Shown in pieces: positions 54,323-62,867 of a stretch of DNA of 64,000 bases (positions are counted from its first letter, which is position 1; every line of letters starts with the position of its first letter). The notes beneath the pieces are model-generated. The model saw only the letters and a program-made list of their open reading frames with translations. It searched no databases and was not told where the DNA came from. Source of the DNA: WHSW01 sp963705955 (lineage in GTDB: Bacteria; Actinomycetota; Thermoleophilia; Solirubrobacterales; 70-9); NCBI GenBank assembly GCA_963705955.1, contig CAVPLH010000006.1, forward strand, positions 1,240,001 to 1,304,000. Reading direction: 5' to 3'. A program made the position numbers and the translations under genes.

Positions 54323-55216
54323 TCAGACGACGGTCGCCTGGCGGGCGAGGCGCTCGGGCGTCTCGTCCGTGAACCCGGAGAAGAACGCACCGACCTCGTC
54401 GACCAACCGGCCCATCGACTCGGCCGCGAACAGGGTCGGCTGGTACTTGGTGATGTCGTAGTCGATCGTTCCCATCTCGTGGAAGTCGAGCGGGCGGATC
54501 TCCATCGAGCGGAACTCCTCGATCTCGCCGTAGCTGGAGAGGATCCCGGCGCCGTAGGCGCGGAGCTCGCCGTCCTCCCACAGGACCCCGAACTCGATCG
54601 TGAACCAGAAGACGTCGGCGACGTACTGGACGCCGGCTTCGGTCTCGGCACGGCGCGCAGCCTCGCCGGCGAGCCGGTTGAGCTCGGCGAACTGCGGGTC
54701 GGCGAGCAGGTTCGCGTGCCCGATCACCTCGTGGATCAGGTCGGGCTCGGGCGTGTAGAGCGGCGCCGAGGGGTGGCGGACGTACTGGGTCGAGTGGAAC
54801 TCCCGGTCGGCGAGATTGCCGTAGAACTCGCGGATCGGGACGATCCCGGCGGCGGGCACGTAGCGGAACCCGGTGATCGGCTCGAGGCTGGCGGTGACCT
54901 CGTCGAGCTGCGGGATCCGGTCGCGCGGGAGCGCCAGCGCGCCGACCGCGTCGCGAAACGCGGCGCAGGCGTAGCGGGCGTGCTTCGGAGCGAGCTCGCG
55001 CTGCACCGTCCGCCAGACCTCCTGCTCGGCCTCGGTGTAGTCGATCCGCGGCACCGGGTCGCCGCGGCTCCAGGCCAGCGCCGCCGCCGCGATCTGGTTG
55101 CGGCGGTGCTGGTAGGTCGGGTCGGACTTGCCGGGATGGTCGTCGGCGAGGTGGACCGTCGCCGAGCCGTCCTCGGCCTCGGTGACCGGCGAGTAGAGCT
55201 GTGCCTCCTCGAACAT
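54323..55216 (-). CDS. phhA: Phenylalanine 4-monooxygenase
   Basis: A 297-residue pterin-dependent hydroxylase converting Phe to Tyr. Iron ligands are His-His in DLIHEVIGHANLL and Glu in FWFTIEFGVLWEDG. PITGFRYVPAAGIVPIREFY and STQYVRH match the family. Third gene of the hppD-hmgA-phhA run, 13 bases after hmgA. No pterin carbinolamine dehydratase is nearby. Confidence 0.93.
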   Translation of the reverse strand: MFEEAQLYSPVTEAEDGSATVHLADDHPGKSDPTYQHRRNQIAAAALAWSRGDPVPRIDYTEAEQEVWRTVQRELAPKHARYACAAFRDAVGALALPRDRIPQLDEVTASLEPITGFRYVPAAGIVPIREFYGNLADREFHSTQYVRHPSAPLYTPEPDLIHEVIGHANLLADPQFAELNRLAGEAARRAETEAGVQYVADVFWFTIEFGVLWEDGELRAYGAGILSSYGEIEEFRSMEIRPLDFHEMGTIDYDITKYQPTLFAAESMGRLVDEVGAFFSGFTDETPERLARQATVV

Positions 55217-55229
55217 GATCTCCTCCTCC

Positions 55230-56414
55230 CTACCCGGTCGTCGATTCGGCGACCGGCGACGGCGCCTCGTCGCGCCACGAGTAGGCGTACTCGGGCTGGT
55301 CGAGCTCGGCGGCGAGCGCGGTCAGCCGCAGGGGCTTGAAGGTGTCCCACATCACCGCCAGCTCCTCGGTCCGGCGCATGCCGAGGGCTTTCTCGACCAG
55401 GCCGGGCTGGGGCCCGTGGGGGAGCCCCGAGGGATGGACGGTGATCGAGCCGACCTCGATCCCCCGGCGGCTGCCGAACTCGCCGGATACGTAGTAGATG
55501 ACCTCCTCGGACTGCAGGTTCGAGTGGTGGTAGGGGATCGGCACGGCCTGCGGGTCGTAGTCGAGCTCCCGGGGGCAGAACGAGCAGATCACGAAGTTGG
55601 GCCCCTGGAACGTCTGATGCACGGGCGGCGGCAGGTGCAGGCGCCCGGTGCGCGGCTCGAAGTCGGCGACGTTGAACGTGTAGGGGTAGACGTAGCCGTC
55701 CCAGCCGACGACGTCGAACGGGTGGTAGTCGAGGACGTAGCGCTGCAGCCCTCCCCGCACCCGTACGAGCAGCTCGTGATCGCCGCCCTCGCGATGCGTC
55801 TCGAGCTCGGTCGGCGGGTGGAAGTCGCGCTGTGAGTAGGGGGCCGACTCGAGCAGCTGCCCGTAGCGATTGCGATACCGGTTCGGGGTCTCGATCTCGC
55901 CCGGGGTGTGGAGGACGAGCCACGTCTGCGGCGTCTGATCGAGCCCGAACCGGTACGTGGTCCCGCGCGGGATCACGACGTAGTCGTGCTCGCGGAAGGA
56001 GAGCGATCCGAACACCGTCTCGAGGTTCCCTGATCCCTCGCAGACGAAGATCACCTCGTCGCCCTCGCCGTTTCGGTAGAAGACCTCGGTCTCCGCGGTC
56101 GGGCGGCAGAGCGAGACCTCGAGGTCGGAGTTCCACATCAGGCAGCGCCGGCCGCTGACCGGGTCGCCCTCGGGCTCGACGGCGCCGCTCGCCAGATGGC
56201 GGTGGACGTGAGCCTCGGGGACCCATTCGACGTGCTCGATCGGCGTGAACTCCCCGGCCTCGGCGATCCGGCACGGCGACTCGACGTGGTAGAGGATCGA
56301 CTCGTTGCCGGAGAAGCCCTCGTACCCCATCACCTCCTCGACCAGAAGGCGGCCGTTGGTGCGGAACTGCGTGTGGCGCTTCGCCGGGACGTCGCCGAGT
56401 CGGTGGTATCTCAC
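55230..56414 (-). CDS. hmgA: Homogentisate 1,2-dioxygenase-type enzyme
   Basis: About 394 residues, cupin fold, opening the homogentisate ring. Features: IEHVEWVPEAHVHRHLASG, VIPRGTTYRFGLDQ, GPNFVICSFCPRELD, IPYHHSNLQSEEVIYYVSGE and SITVHPSGLPHGPQPG, which carry the His/Glu iron ligands. GTG at 56414 overlaps the hppD stop (GTGA). Confidence 0.9.
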   Translation of the reverse strand: MRYHRLGDVPAKRHTQFRTNGRLLVEEVMGYEGFSGNESILYHVESPCRIAEAGEFTPIEHVEWVPEAHVHRHLASGAVEPEGDPVSGRRCLMWNSDLEVSLCRPTAETEVFYRNGEGDEVIFVCEGSGNLETVFGSLSFREHDYVVIPRGTTYRFGLDQTPQTWLVLHTPGEIETPNRYRNRYGQLLESAPYSQRDFHPPTELETHREGGDHELLVRVRGGLQRYVLDYHPFDVVGWDGYVYPYTFNVADFEPRTGRLHLPPPVHQTFQGPNFVICSFCPRELDYDPQAVPIPYHHSNLQSEEVIYYVSGEFGSRRGIEVGSITVHPSGLPHGPQPGLVEKALGMRRTEELAVMWDTFKPLRLTALAAELDQPEYAYSWRDEAPSPVAESTTG

Positions 56415-57544
56415 AGGTTCCCCCGCAGCTCCTGCTCGCGCTCGATCGCCTCGAACAGGGCCTTGAAGTTGCCCTCGCCGAAGCCACGGGCGCCGTGGCG
56501 TTCGATCACCTCGAGGAACACGGTCGGGCGGTCGCCGATCGTCTGGGTGAAGATCTGCAGCAGATAGCCCTCGTCGTCGCGGTCGGCGAGGATCCCGAGC
56601 CGGCGCAGGTCGGCGACGTCCTCGTCGATCTCGCCGATCCGGCCGGGAAGCTCCTCGTAGTAGCTCTCGGGCGTCGAGAGGAACCTGACTCCACGCCGCT
56701 TCAGCTCCGTGACCGTGGCGACGATGTCGGTCGTCGCGAGGGCGATGTGCTGGGCGCCCGGGCCGCCGTAGTACTCGAGGAACTCCTCGATCTGCGACTT
56801 GCGCTGGCCCTCGGCAGGCTCGTTGATCGGGAACTTCACGCGGCCCTTGCCGTCGGCCATCACCTTCGACATCAGCGCCGAGTACTCGGTCGAGATGTCG
56901 CGGTCGGTGAAGTGGATCATCTCGGTCATCCCGAAGACGCGCTCGTAGTAGCCGACCCACTCGTCGAGCCGGCCGAGCTCGACGTTGCCGACCACGTGGT
57001 CGATGCCCGCGAACATGCCCGGGTCGGCGGTCGAGCCGTCGTCGCGGGTGACGTATCCGGGGCGGAAGGCGCCGCTGTAGCCGTTGCGCTCGACGAAGGT
57101 GTGCAGGGTGTCGCCGTAGGCGGCCACGGTCGCCATCCGCACCGTTCCACCGCCGTCGCTCTCCTCCCAGGGCTCGCGGACGCCGCGCGCCCCGTGCTGG
57201 ACGGCGTAACGGTAGGCATGCTCGGCGTCGGGCACCGAGAGCGCGATCACCTTGACCCCGTCGCCGTGGGCGCCGACGTGGCGCGCGATCTCGCTCGTGC
57301 CGAGCAGCGGAGCGGTGAGCACGAAGCGGACCCGGCCCTGCTCGAGGACGTGCGAGGAGCGGTCGCGGATCCCGGTCTCGAGCCCGGCGTAGGCGGTCTC
57401 GCGGAAGCCCAGCGCGTGGGTGAACCAGTACGTGGCCTGGGCCGCGTTGCCGACGTAGAGCTCCACGTGATCGATGCCGAGCAACGGCATCTCGTCGCCG
57501 GCGGCCTCCTGCGCATGCTGCTGCGGCACGGTCTCGATGGTCAT
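56411..57544 (-). CDS. hppD: 4-hydroxyphenylpyruvate dioxygenase
   Basis: A 377-residue non-heme iron enzyme that makes homogentisate from 4-hydroxyphenylpyruvate. The ligands are His in GIDHVVGNVELG, His in GAQHIALATTDI and Glu in TVFLEVIERHGARGFGEGNF. The N-terminal vestigial VOC domain is also present. First gene of the tyrosine-degradation run, divergent from an Lrp-type regulator. AGGAG lies just before the ATG. Confidence 0.95.
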   Translation of the reverse strand: MTIETVPQQHAQEAAGDEMPLLGIDHVELYVGNAAQATYWFTHALGFRETAYAGLETGIRDRSSHVLEQGRVRFVLTAPLLGTSEIARHVGAHGDGVKVIALSVPDAEHAYRYAVQHGARGVREPWEESDGGGTVRMATVAAYGDTLHTFVERNGYSGAFRPGYVTRDDGSTADPGMFAGIDHVVGNVELGRLDEWVGYYERVFGMTEMIHFTDRDISTEYSALMSKVMADGKGRVKFPINEPAEGQRKSQIEEFLEYYGGPGAQHIALATTDIVATVTELKRRGVRFLSTPESYYEELPGRIGEIDEDVADLRRLGILADRDDEGYLLQIFTQTIGDRPTVFLEVIERHGARGFGEGNFKALFEAIEREQELRGNL

Positions 57545-57578
57545 CTGGCTCCTCTCCTCGGACCCGAAACTGCTTTCT

Positions 57579-57596
57579 TCATGATTACCCGCATGA
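57579..57596. promoter_or_regulatory. Inverted repeat in the hppD/Lrp divergent gap
   Basis: TCATG-N8-CATGA lies 35-52 bases upstream of the hppD ATG. It is the only clear dyad in the 104-base gap and is a candidate site for the adjacent Lrp-type regulator. Five-base arms can occur by chance. Confidence 0.35.
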
Positions 57597-57648
57597 GGTG
57601 GTCCCTCAAGCCCGATCCCTTGCGTCCGAACCCGCTACGGTTGCCTGA

Positions 57649-58101
57649 ATGGATGAAATCGACCATCGAATCGTTGCGCTGCTGCGCCAGAACGCTCGGC
57701 GCTCGTTTCAGGACATCGGCGGGCGGGTGTCGCTCTCGGCTCCCGCGGTCAAACGGCGCGTCGACCGGCTCGAGCGCGACGGGGTGATCCGCGGCTACTC
57801 GGCGAGCGTCGACCCGTCGGCGATCGGCTGGAACACGCACGCGTTCGTCGAGCTCTTCTGCGAGGGGCGGATGTCGGGCGGCGAGCTTCGCACCGCTCTC
57901 GACGCGCATCCGGAGGTCGAGGCCGCGTACACGATCGCCGGGGCCCCGAGCGCGATCCTGCACCTCCGGGCCGCCGACACCCGACATCTCGAGGAGGCGC
58001 TCGAGCGCGTCCGCGACACCGAAGGCGTGATCCGGACCCAGACGCAGGTGGTGCTCTCGACGCTGTTCGACCGCCCGGTCGTCGACCGCGCCCCGGAGTA
58101 G
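57649..58101 (+). CDS. Lrp/AsnC-family transcriptional regulator
   Basis: A 150-residue regulator. The N-terminal HTH (MDEIDHRIVALLRQNARRSF then VSLSAPAVKRRVDRLERDGV) and C-terminal RAM ligand domain (VEAAYTIAGAPSAILHLRAA) are typical. It probably senses an aromatic amino acid or derivative and controls the divergent hppD operon. A TACGGT box ends 7 bases before the ATG, so the transcript may be leaderless. Confidence 0.92.
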   Translation: MDEIDHRIVALLRQNARRSFQDIGGRVSLSAPAVKRRVDRLERDGVIRGYSASVDPSAIGWNTHAFVELFCEGRMSGGELRTALDAHPEVEAAYTIAGAPSAILHLRAADTRHLEEALERVRDTEGVIRTQTQVVLSTLFDRPVVDRAPE

Positions 58102-58122
58102 GCCCCGACCGCGCTCGCGGCT

Positions 58123-58974
58123 CTAGATCACGGGCGTCTCGAGCCGCCCGAGGCCGGTTGCCTCGAGCGCGACCACGTCGCCCGGCTCGATCCAGCGGGG
58201 CTCGGAGCCGTCGGCGAGCTGTTCGAGCAGACAGCCCCCGGTGAGCGTTCCCGACCCGAGCACGTCGCCGGCGCGCAGCCGGGTGTCGCGCGCGGCGTGG
58301 GCGACGATCTCCGGCCAGGCGTGGTGCTGCTCGGAAGCGTCGCTCGACCCGACCTCGACCCCGTTGACGAGCACCCTGGCGGTGATCTGCAGCCGCCCGT
58401 CGCGAAGCGGCAGCTCGTCGGCGGAGACGATCGCCGGCCCGAGGCTCGTCCCGAAGTCCTTCGCCTTCGCCGGACCGAGCCCGACCGTGATCTCGCCGCT
58501 TTGCACGTCCCGACTCGACCAGTCGTTCATCAGGGTGAAGCCGGCGATCCCGAGCTCGGCGTCCGGACCCTGCTCCGGGGCGACCCCGATCACCGCGGCG
58601 ATCTCGAGCTCGAAGTCGAGCATCGTCGTCGTCGCGGGACGGCGAAGCGGCTCTCCCGGGCCCAGGATCGAGGCCGGGTTCGAGAAGTAGAAGGCGGGCG
58701 CCTCGTACCAGTACGGGGCGATCTCTCGGCCGCGGAGCCGCGCGCCGGCGGCGACGTGGCCCTCGAAGGCGTAGAAGTCGCGCACGCTCGGCGGCTCTGG
58801 CACCGGCGCCAGCGGCCGAAGCTCCGACGCCGCGCGGGTCTCGCCGGTCGCCTCGCGCCCGCTTCCCGCGAGCCATTCGAGCATCGTCGCGGCGCCGAGC
58901 ACCTGCACCGTGTCGCCCTCGATCAGGCCGACGAGCTGCCGGTCGTCGTCGGTCGCGAAGCTCCCTACCCGCAT
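58123..58974 (-). CDS. Fumarylacetoacetate hydrolase-family protein
   Basis: About 283 residues. The FAH metal site is DFELEIAAVIG; GFTLMNDWSSRDVQ, GPAKAKDFGTSLGP and GDVLGSGTLTGGCLLE are family segments. Given the neighbours it probably cleaves fumarylacetoacetate (or maleylacetoacetate) in tyrosine degradation, though the family has other substrates. ATG 58974 (MRVGSF) preferred over GTG 58983. Confidence 0.87.
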   Translation of the reverse strand: MRVGSFATDDDRQLVGLIEGDTVQVLGAATMLEWLAGSGREATGETRAASELRPLAPVPEPPSVRDFYAFEGHVAAGARLRGREIAPYWYEAPAFYFSNPASILGPGEPLRRPATTTMLDFELEIAAVIGVAPEQGPDAELGIAGFTLMNDWSSRDVQSGEITVGLGPAKAKDFGTSLGPAIVSADELPLRDGRLQITARVLVNGVEVGSSDASEQHHAWPEIVAHAARDTRLRAGDVLGSGTLTGGCLLEQLADGSEPRWIEPGDVVALEATGLGRLETPVI

Positions 58975-59016
58975 CGGCCTCACCCTGGCGGACGCCGGCG
59001 CCTCGGCGGCGGTCGC

Positions 59017-59565
59017 TCAGCTCGCTTCGCGCTCGGGGGCGGCGGCGAGCAGGTCGTCGAGGTCGGGTCGGGCGCCGACGAACGCCAGGTGACCGTCCTC
59101 GTCGAGCGGCCACTCCTCGGGCGGACGGTCCCAGTAGAGCTCGAGCCCGTTCTCGTCGGGGTCGCGTAGATAGAGCGCCTCGTGGGTCCCGTGATCGGTG
59201 GCTCCGTCGAGCGGCCAGCCGGCGTCCGCGAGGCGGCGCAGCGCGTCACCGAGGTCGGCGCGGGTCGGATAGCGGATCGCGACGTGATAGAGACCGGTCG
59301 TGCCGGGGGCCGGCGGTGAGCCGCCGCGCGATTGCCAGGTGTTGAAGCCGAGGTCGTGGTGATACCCGCCGGCGGAGACGAACAGGGCGTCGGGCATCCG
59401 CGCGACGACGTCGAATCCGAGAATCCCGACGTAGAAGTCGTGGATGCGGTCGATGTCGGCGGTGCGCAGGTGGACGTGGCCGATGTCCACTCCGGAGCTG
59501 GCCGGCCGCGGGGCCCGCTCGACCGGCACCAGCCTGTCGGTGCGCTCCTTCACGCCACCGAGCAT
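59017..59565 (-). CDS. VOC-family dioxygenase-like protein
   Basis: About 182 residues of a vicinal-oxygen-chelate fold resembling catechol 2,3-dioxygenase. Putative metal ligands: His in IGHVHLRTADI, His in GLYHVAIRYPT and Glu in NGLELYWDRP. A tail of ~35 residues follows. It lies 42 bases upstream of the FAH gene on the same strand. The exact substrate is unknown; ring-cleavage or thiol-transfer roles are possible. Confidence 0.83.
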   Translation of the reverse strand: MLGGVKERTDRLVPVERAPRPASSGVDIGHVHLRTADIDRIHDFYVGILGFDVVARMPDALFVSAGGYHHDLGFNTWQSRGGSPPAPGTTGLYHVAIRYPTRADLGDALRRLADAGWPLDGATDHGTHEALYLRDPDENGLELYWDRPPEEWPLDEDGHLAFVGARPDLDDLLAAAPEREAS

Positions 59566-59603
59566 ATGCGCTCGGCCGCGGGCGGTTCGAATAGGGTCGG
59601 CCC

Positions 59604-60566
59604 GTGAGAGTTCGGCTCCTGGCTGCGGCGCTGCTCTGCTCGGCCACGGTCTGCGGACTGCTCGCCGCCTCGGCCTCGTCCGAGCCGCGACCCTCCCCAC
59701 ACTGCAACGGTGCCAAGCAGCTCTGCCGGCGTCCCTTCAACCGGGTAGTGCTCGCCGGGGCACACAACGCGATGTCGGCCCTCGACCTCGGTTGGAAGCT
59801 CCCGAATCAGACCGCGGCGATCCCGGACCAGCTGCGCAGCGGGATCCGGGCGCTGCTCATCGACACTCACTACGGGCGCCTGCAGCCCGACGGCACCGTG
59901 ATCACCGACGACGACGGGACGAAGACGGAGGGTCAGCGGGGACTCTACCTCTGCCACGTCGCCTGCCAGCTCGGCGCCTCCCCGCTCGTCCCGGTGCTGC
60001 GTTCGATCCGCAAGTTCTTGCGCCAGAACCCGAACAACGTGCTGACGATCGTCAACGAGGACTACATCACCCCGACCGACTTCGCCGCGGCAATGAAGCA
60101 GAGCGGCCTCGCCGACTACGTCTTCCGCGGCCGGCCGGGACCGACCTGGCCGAGCCTGCGGACGATGATCGCCACCCACCAGCAGGTCCTCGTGCTCGCC
60201 GAGCACGACGCCGGCGCGGTCCCCTGGTACCACCTCGCCTACGAGGGGATCCTGCAGGAGACCCCGTACACGTTCGAGAACCCGGAGTGGCTGATCGACC
60301 CGAACAACTGGGCCGCGAGCTGCCGGCCCAACCGTGGCGGGACGACCGGGTCGCTGTTCCTCGTCAACCACTGGTCGCCGTCGACGCCCCCGGCCGTTCC
60401 CGACCCGGCGGCCTCGGCGGCGGTCAACGCGGAGCAGGTCCTGGTCGGCCGGGCGCGCGAGTGCCGGCGGCTGCGTGGCATCCGGCCGACGATCGTCGCC
60501 GCGGATCAGATCGGCTACGGCGGCCTGGTCGCGGCGGTGGACGAGCTCAACCGGGTGTCGCGCTAA
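59604..60566 (+). CDS. Secreted PLC-like phosphodiesterase
   Basis: A 320-residue protein with a signal peptide (LLAAALLCSATVCGLLAASA). The TIM-barrel features of PI-PLC-like enzymes are present: VLAGAHNAMSALD (first catalytic His), SGIRALLIDTHYGRLQ, LYLCHVAC (second His) and VLTIVNEDYITP. Six or more cysteines suggest disulfides. Probably extracellular and acting on phospholipid or a related phosphodiester. Start GTG 59604. Confidence 0.8.
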   Translation: MRVRLLAAALLCSATVCGLLAASASSEPRPSPHCNGAKQLCRRPFNRVVLAGAHNAMSALDLGWKLPNQTAAIPDQLRSGIRALLIDTHYGRLQPDGTVITDDDGTKTEGQRGLYLCHVACQLGASPLVPVLRSIRKFLRQNPNNVLTIVNEDYITPTDFAAAMKQSGLADYVFRGRPGPTWPSLRTMIATHQQVLVLAEHDAGAVPWYHLAYEGILQETPYTFENPEWLIDPNNWAASCRPNRGGTTGSLFLVNHWSPSTPPAVPDPAASAAVNAEQVLVGRARECRRLRGIRPTIVAADQIGYGGLVAAVDELNRVSR

Positions 60567-61003
60567 CGGCGCTCGGAGTCGCCGAGCTTCCACTCCAGAA
60601 TCAGGTGGGGTCGGGTCTCCCGGGCGCCGGCCCGCTCGTAGGTCGCTCGCGCCGCGAGGTTCTCGGCTTCGGTTCCGACCCACATCCCGTAGCAGCCGCG
60701 CTCCCGGGCCAGGGCGGCGAGGGCGTCGACGAGCCTCCGGCCGACGCCCCGGCGGCGCGCCGCAGGATCGACCGAGAGCTCATAGAGGAACATCTCGGTG
60801 CCCTTGTCGGGGTGGGTCGTCTCGACGCCGGACACGAAGCCGACCGGCCTGCCGGCGGGGTCGTAGGCGAGCAGCAGATGATGGGTCGGCTCGCCCAGAA
60901 ACCGGCGCGTCGCATCCGGATCCGGGTCGTGGTCAAAGAGCGCACCCGCGGCGAGCACCGCCTCTTCGTCGGTCGCCCCGAGCCGGCGGATCTCAACCTG
61001 CAC
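60563..61003 (-). CDS. GNAT-family acetyltransferase
   Basis: A 146-residue protein. The acetyl-CoA loop is RRRGVGRRLVDALAALA, preceded by the strand MFLYELSVDPAAR. The overall pattern (LFDHDPDPDATRRFLGEPTH) resembles AAC(3)-I-type aminoglycoside acetyltransferases, but a resistance role is not shown. GTG 61003. Its TAG overlaps the TAA of the convergent PLC-like gene. Confidence 0.83.
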   Translation of the reverse strand: MQVEIRRLGATDEEAVLAAGALFDHDPDPDATRRFLGEPTHHLLLAYDPAGRPVGFVSGVETTHPDKGTEMFLYELSVDPAARRRGVGRRLVDALAALARERGCYGMWVGTEAENLAARATYERAGARETRPHLILEWKLGDSERR

Positions 61004-61135
61004 TCCCCGAACGTAGCGCGAGGGCCAGAGCTCGGCGTCGACACCGCCGCTCGATTGGCTCCGCGCGGGGAAGTACCGGATCGTCGAGCTCCACCGCAGC
61101 GGACGGAGGCAGCGCCGGCGGCGTAGCATCGGCGG

Positions 61136-62218
61136 ATGGCCGTCCCCCCGGGCACGTCCGCCGGTGAGCTCACGCTCGATGAGCTGCAGCTTGCGGCGCG
61201 CAATCACGCGATGCCGCTCGAGGCGCTGCGCTACCCGATCACCCCGGTCGGCCTCCACTACCTGCTCGTCCACTACGACATCCCGGCCGTCGACCCGGCG
61301 ACCTGGCGGCTCGGGATCGACGGAAGCGTCGAGCGACCGCTCTCGCTCTCGCTCGACGAGCTTCGCTCCCGGCCGGCGGACACCCGGCCGGTGACGATCG
61401 AGTGCGCCGGCAACGGCCGAGCGCGGCTCGAACCACGTCCGCTCAGCCAGCCGTGGCTGACCGAGGCCGTGGGAACGGCCGAGTGGACCGGCGTGCCGCT
61501 CTCCGCGGTGCTCGAGGAGGCAGGCCTGGCCGACGATGTGGTGGAGATCCTCTTCACGGGGCTCGACCGGGGGATCGAGGGCGGAACCGAGCAGTTCTTC
61601 GCGCGCAGCCTGCCCCGGACCGAGGCTCTCGGGGCGGACGCTCTCCTCGCCTATGAGATAAACGGCACGCCGCTGCCTCCCCAGCACGGGTTTCCCTTGC
61701 GCCTCGTGATCGCCGGGTGGTACGGGATGGCCCACGTGAAGTGGCTTCGCTCGATCACCGCGCTGACCGAGCCGTACGAGGGCTATCAGCAGAAGGTCGG
61801 CTACCGGCTCTACGCCACGGAGGACGACGAGGGCGTGCCGGTGACGCGGATCATGCCGCGCTCGCTGACGATCCCGCCCGGGATCCCGGACTTCTTCACG
61901 CGCCGGCGCTTCATCGATGCCGGCCGGTGCCTGCTCGAGGGCCGGGCCTGGTCGGGCTGGGGCCCGATCGAGCGCGTCGAGGTGAGCGTCGACGGTGGCG
62001 GCAGCTGGTCGGACGCAGAGCTCGGAGCGCAACTCGGTGAGCGCGCCTGGCGCGGCTGGTCTTTTGACTGGGATGCGTCGACGCCGGGCGACTACGTGGT
62101 CTCGTCGCGGGCAACCGACGCGGCCGGCAACGTTCAGCCCGTCGATCCGCCCTGGAACCTGAAGGGCTTCGCCAACAACGAGGTCGAGCGCGTCCGGGTA
62201 ACGGTGAGACCAGCCTGA
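61136..62218 (+). CDS. Sulfite-oxidase-family molybdenum enzyme
   Basis: A 360-residue protein. The molybdopterin domain has VTIECAGNGR, where Cys is the molybdenum ligand, followed by AVGTAEWTGVPLSAVLEEAG and PPQHGFPLRLVIAGWYGMAH. A C-terminal Mo-co dimerisation domain (~240-355: GWGPIERVEVSVDGGGSWSD, PWNLKGFANNEVERV) completes it. No signal peptide, Tat motif or heme domain is seen. Sulfite or another sulfur substrate is possible. Another likely user of the island's cofactor. Confidence 0.9.
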   Translation: MAVPPGTSAGELTLDELQLAARNHAMPLEALRYPITPVGLHYLLVHYDIPAVDPATWRLGIDGSVERPLSLSLDELRSRPADTRPVTIECAGNGRARLEPRPLSQPWLTEAVGTAEWTGVPLSAVLEEAGLADDVVEILFTGLDRGIEGGTEQFFARSLPRTEALGADALLAYEINGTPLPPQHGFPLRLVIAGWYGMAHVKWLRSITALTEPYEGYQQKVGYRLYATEDDEGVPVTRIMPRSLTIPPGIPDFFTRRRFIDAGRCLLEGRAWSGWGPIERVEVSVDGGGSWSDAELGAQLGERAWRGWSFDWDASTPGDYVVSSRATDAAGNVQPVDPPWNLKGFANNEVERVRVTVRPA

Positions 62219-62219
62219 C

Positions 62220-62306
62220 GAGTTGACGGCACCCCGCGCGCCGCTGAAGCGGAGCGATCGGGCACAGGAGCCCGCCACGAAGGCGGACCCCTGTGACCGT
62301 CAACTC
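62220..62306. repeat. 10-bp inverted repeat enclosing a hairpin
   Basis: GAGTTGACGG (62220-62229) and CCGTCAACTC (62297-62306) are perfect inverted copies 67 bases apart. They bracket the strong hairpin at 62263-62295 in the gap between two convergent genes; the right arm touches the stop codon of the minus-strand gene. Confidence 0.7.
62263..62295. terminator. Bidirectional terminator-like hairpin
   Basis: CACAGG pairs with CCTGTG and, after a small internal bulge, CCGCC pairs with GGCGG around an ACGAA loop. An 11-bp GC-rich stem between convergent stops is the best terminator candidate in the window. Confidence 0.6.
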
Positions 62307-62685
62307 AGACTTCCGTCCGCCGGTCTTCGCCGTAGACGACTATGCCGTACACGACGTAGACGCAGAGGACGAAGACGCACAGCGACCACCACGGGTTGGC
62401 GCCGCCGATCGACAACAGGGCGCCGAGGGCCCCGAGGGTGCCGGCGATGACTCCGATTACCCGGCCATAGGGGTTCCCGGATATCAGCGAGAACCCTCCG
62501 GTGAGCTGGATCACCCCGAGGAGGATCATGACCCAGCCGAGGGTGTTCAGGTTGCTGAGGATGAACCTCGTGTCGTTGACGAAGTAGTTCGCATCGTCGA
62601 GGGCGCCGATGCCGTAGATGATGTTGATCACCCCTACGACGATCAGCAGGATTGCTGCGAATACGACTCGACCCGCGCCTCTCAT
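62305..62685 (-). CDS. Small four-span membrane protein (DUF7144-like)
   Basis: About 126 residues with four hydrophobic spans (VVFAAILLIVVGVINIIYGI; WVMILLGVIQLTGGFSLISG; IGVIAGTLGALGALLSIGG; WWSLCVFVLCVYVVYGIVVY). This pattern is common among actinobacterial DUF7144 proteins of unknown function. GAGG 5 bases before the ATG at 62685 supports that start over a GTG at 62718. Confidence 0.75.
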   Translation of the reverse strand: MRGAGRVVFAAILLIVVGVINIIYGIGALDDANYFVNDTRFILSNLNTLGWVMILLGVIQLTGGFSLISGNPYGRVIGVIAGTLGALGALLSIGGANPWWSLCVFVLCVYVVYGIVVYGEDRRTEV

Positions 62686-62867
62686 GCGGACCTCTTTCGG
62701 TATGGGCCTTGCGGCCACTTCTCACGGAGGCTACCTCGCTTGATAATGGCCGAAATGAGCAGGCGACCGCGGTGCAACCGAATTGGCAGAGCGCGGGCGG
62801 TCGACAAGTCGGATGCAGATCTGAATGTCGGCTTTCGCCCGGATGTCGAGGTCGCGCGCGGCTAACG

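Noticed and set aside
60850..61003. Aminoglycoside resistance gene
   Set aside because: The GNAT fold is clear and resembles AAC(3)-I in outline, but this does not establish resistance.
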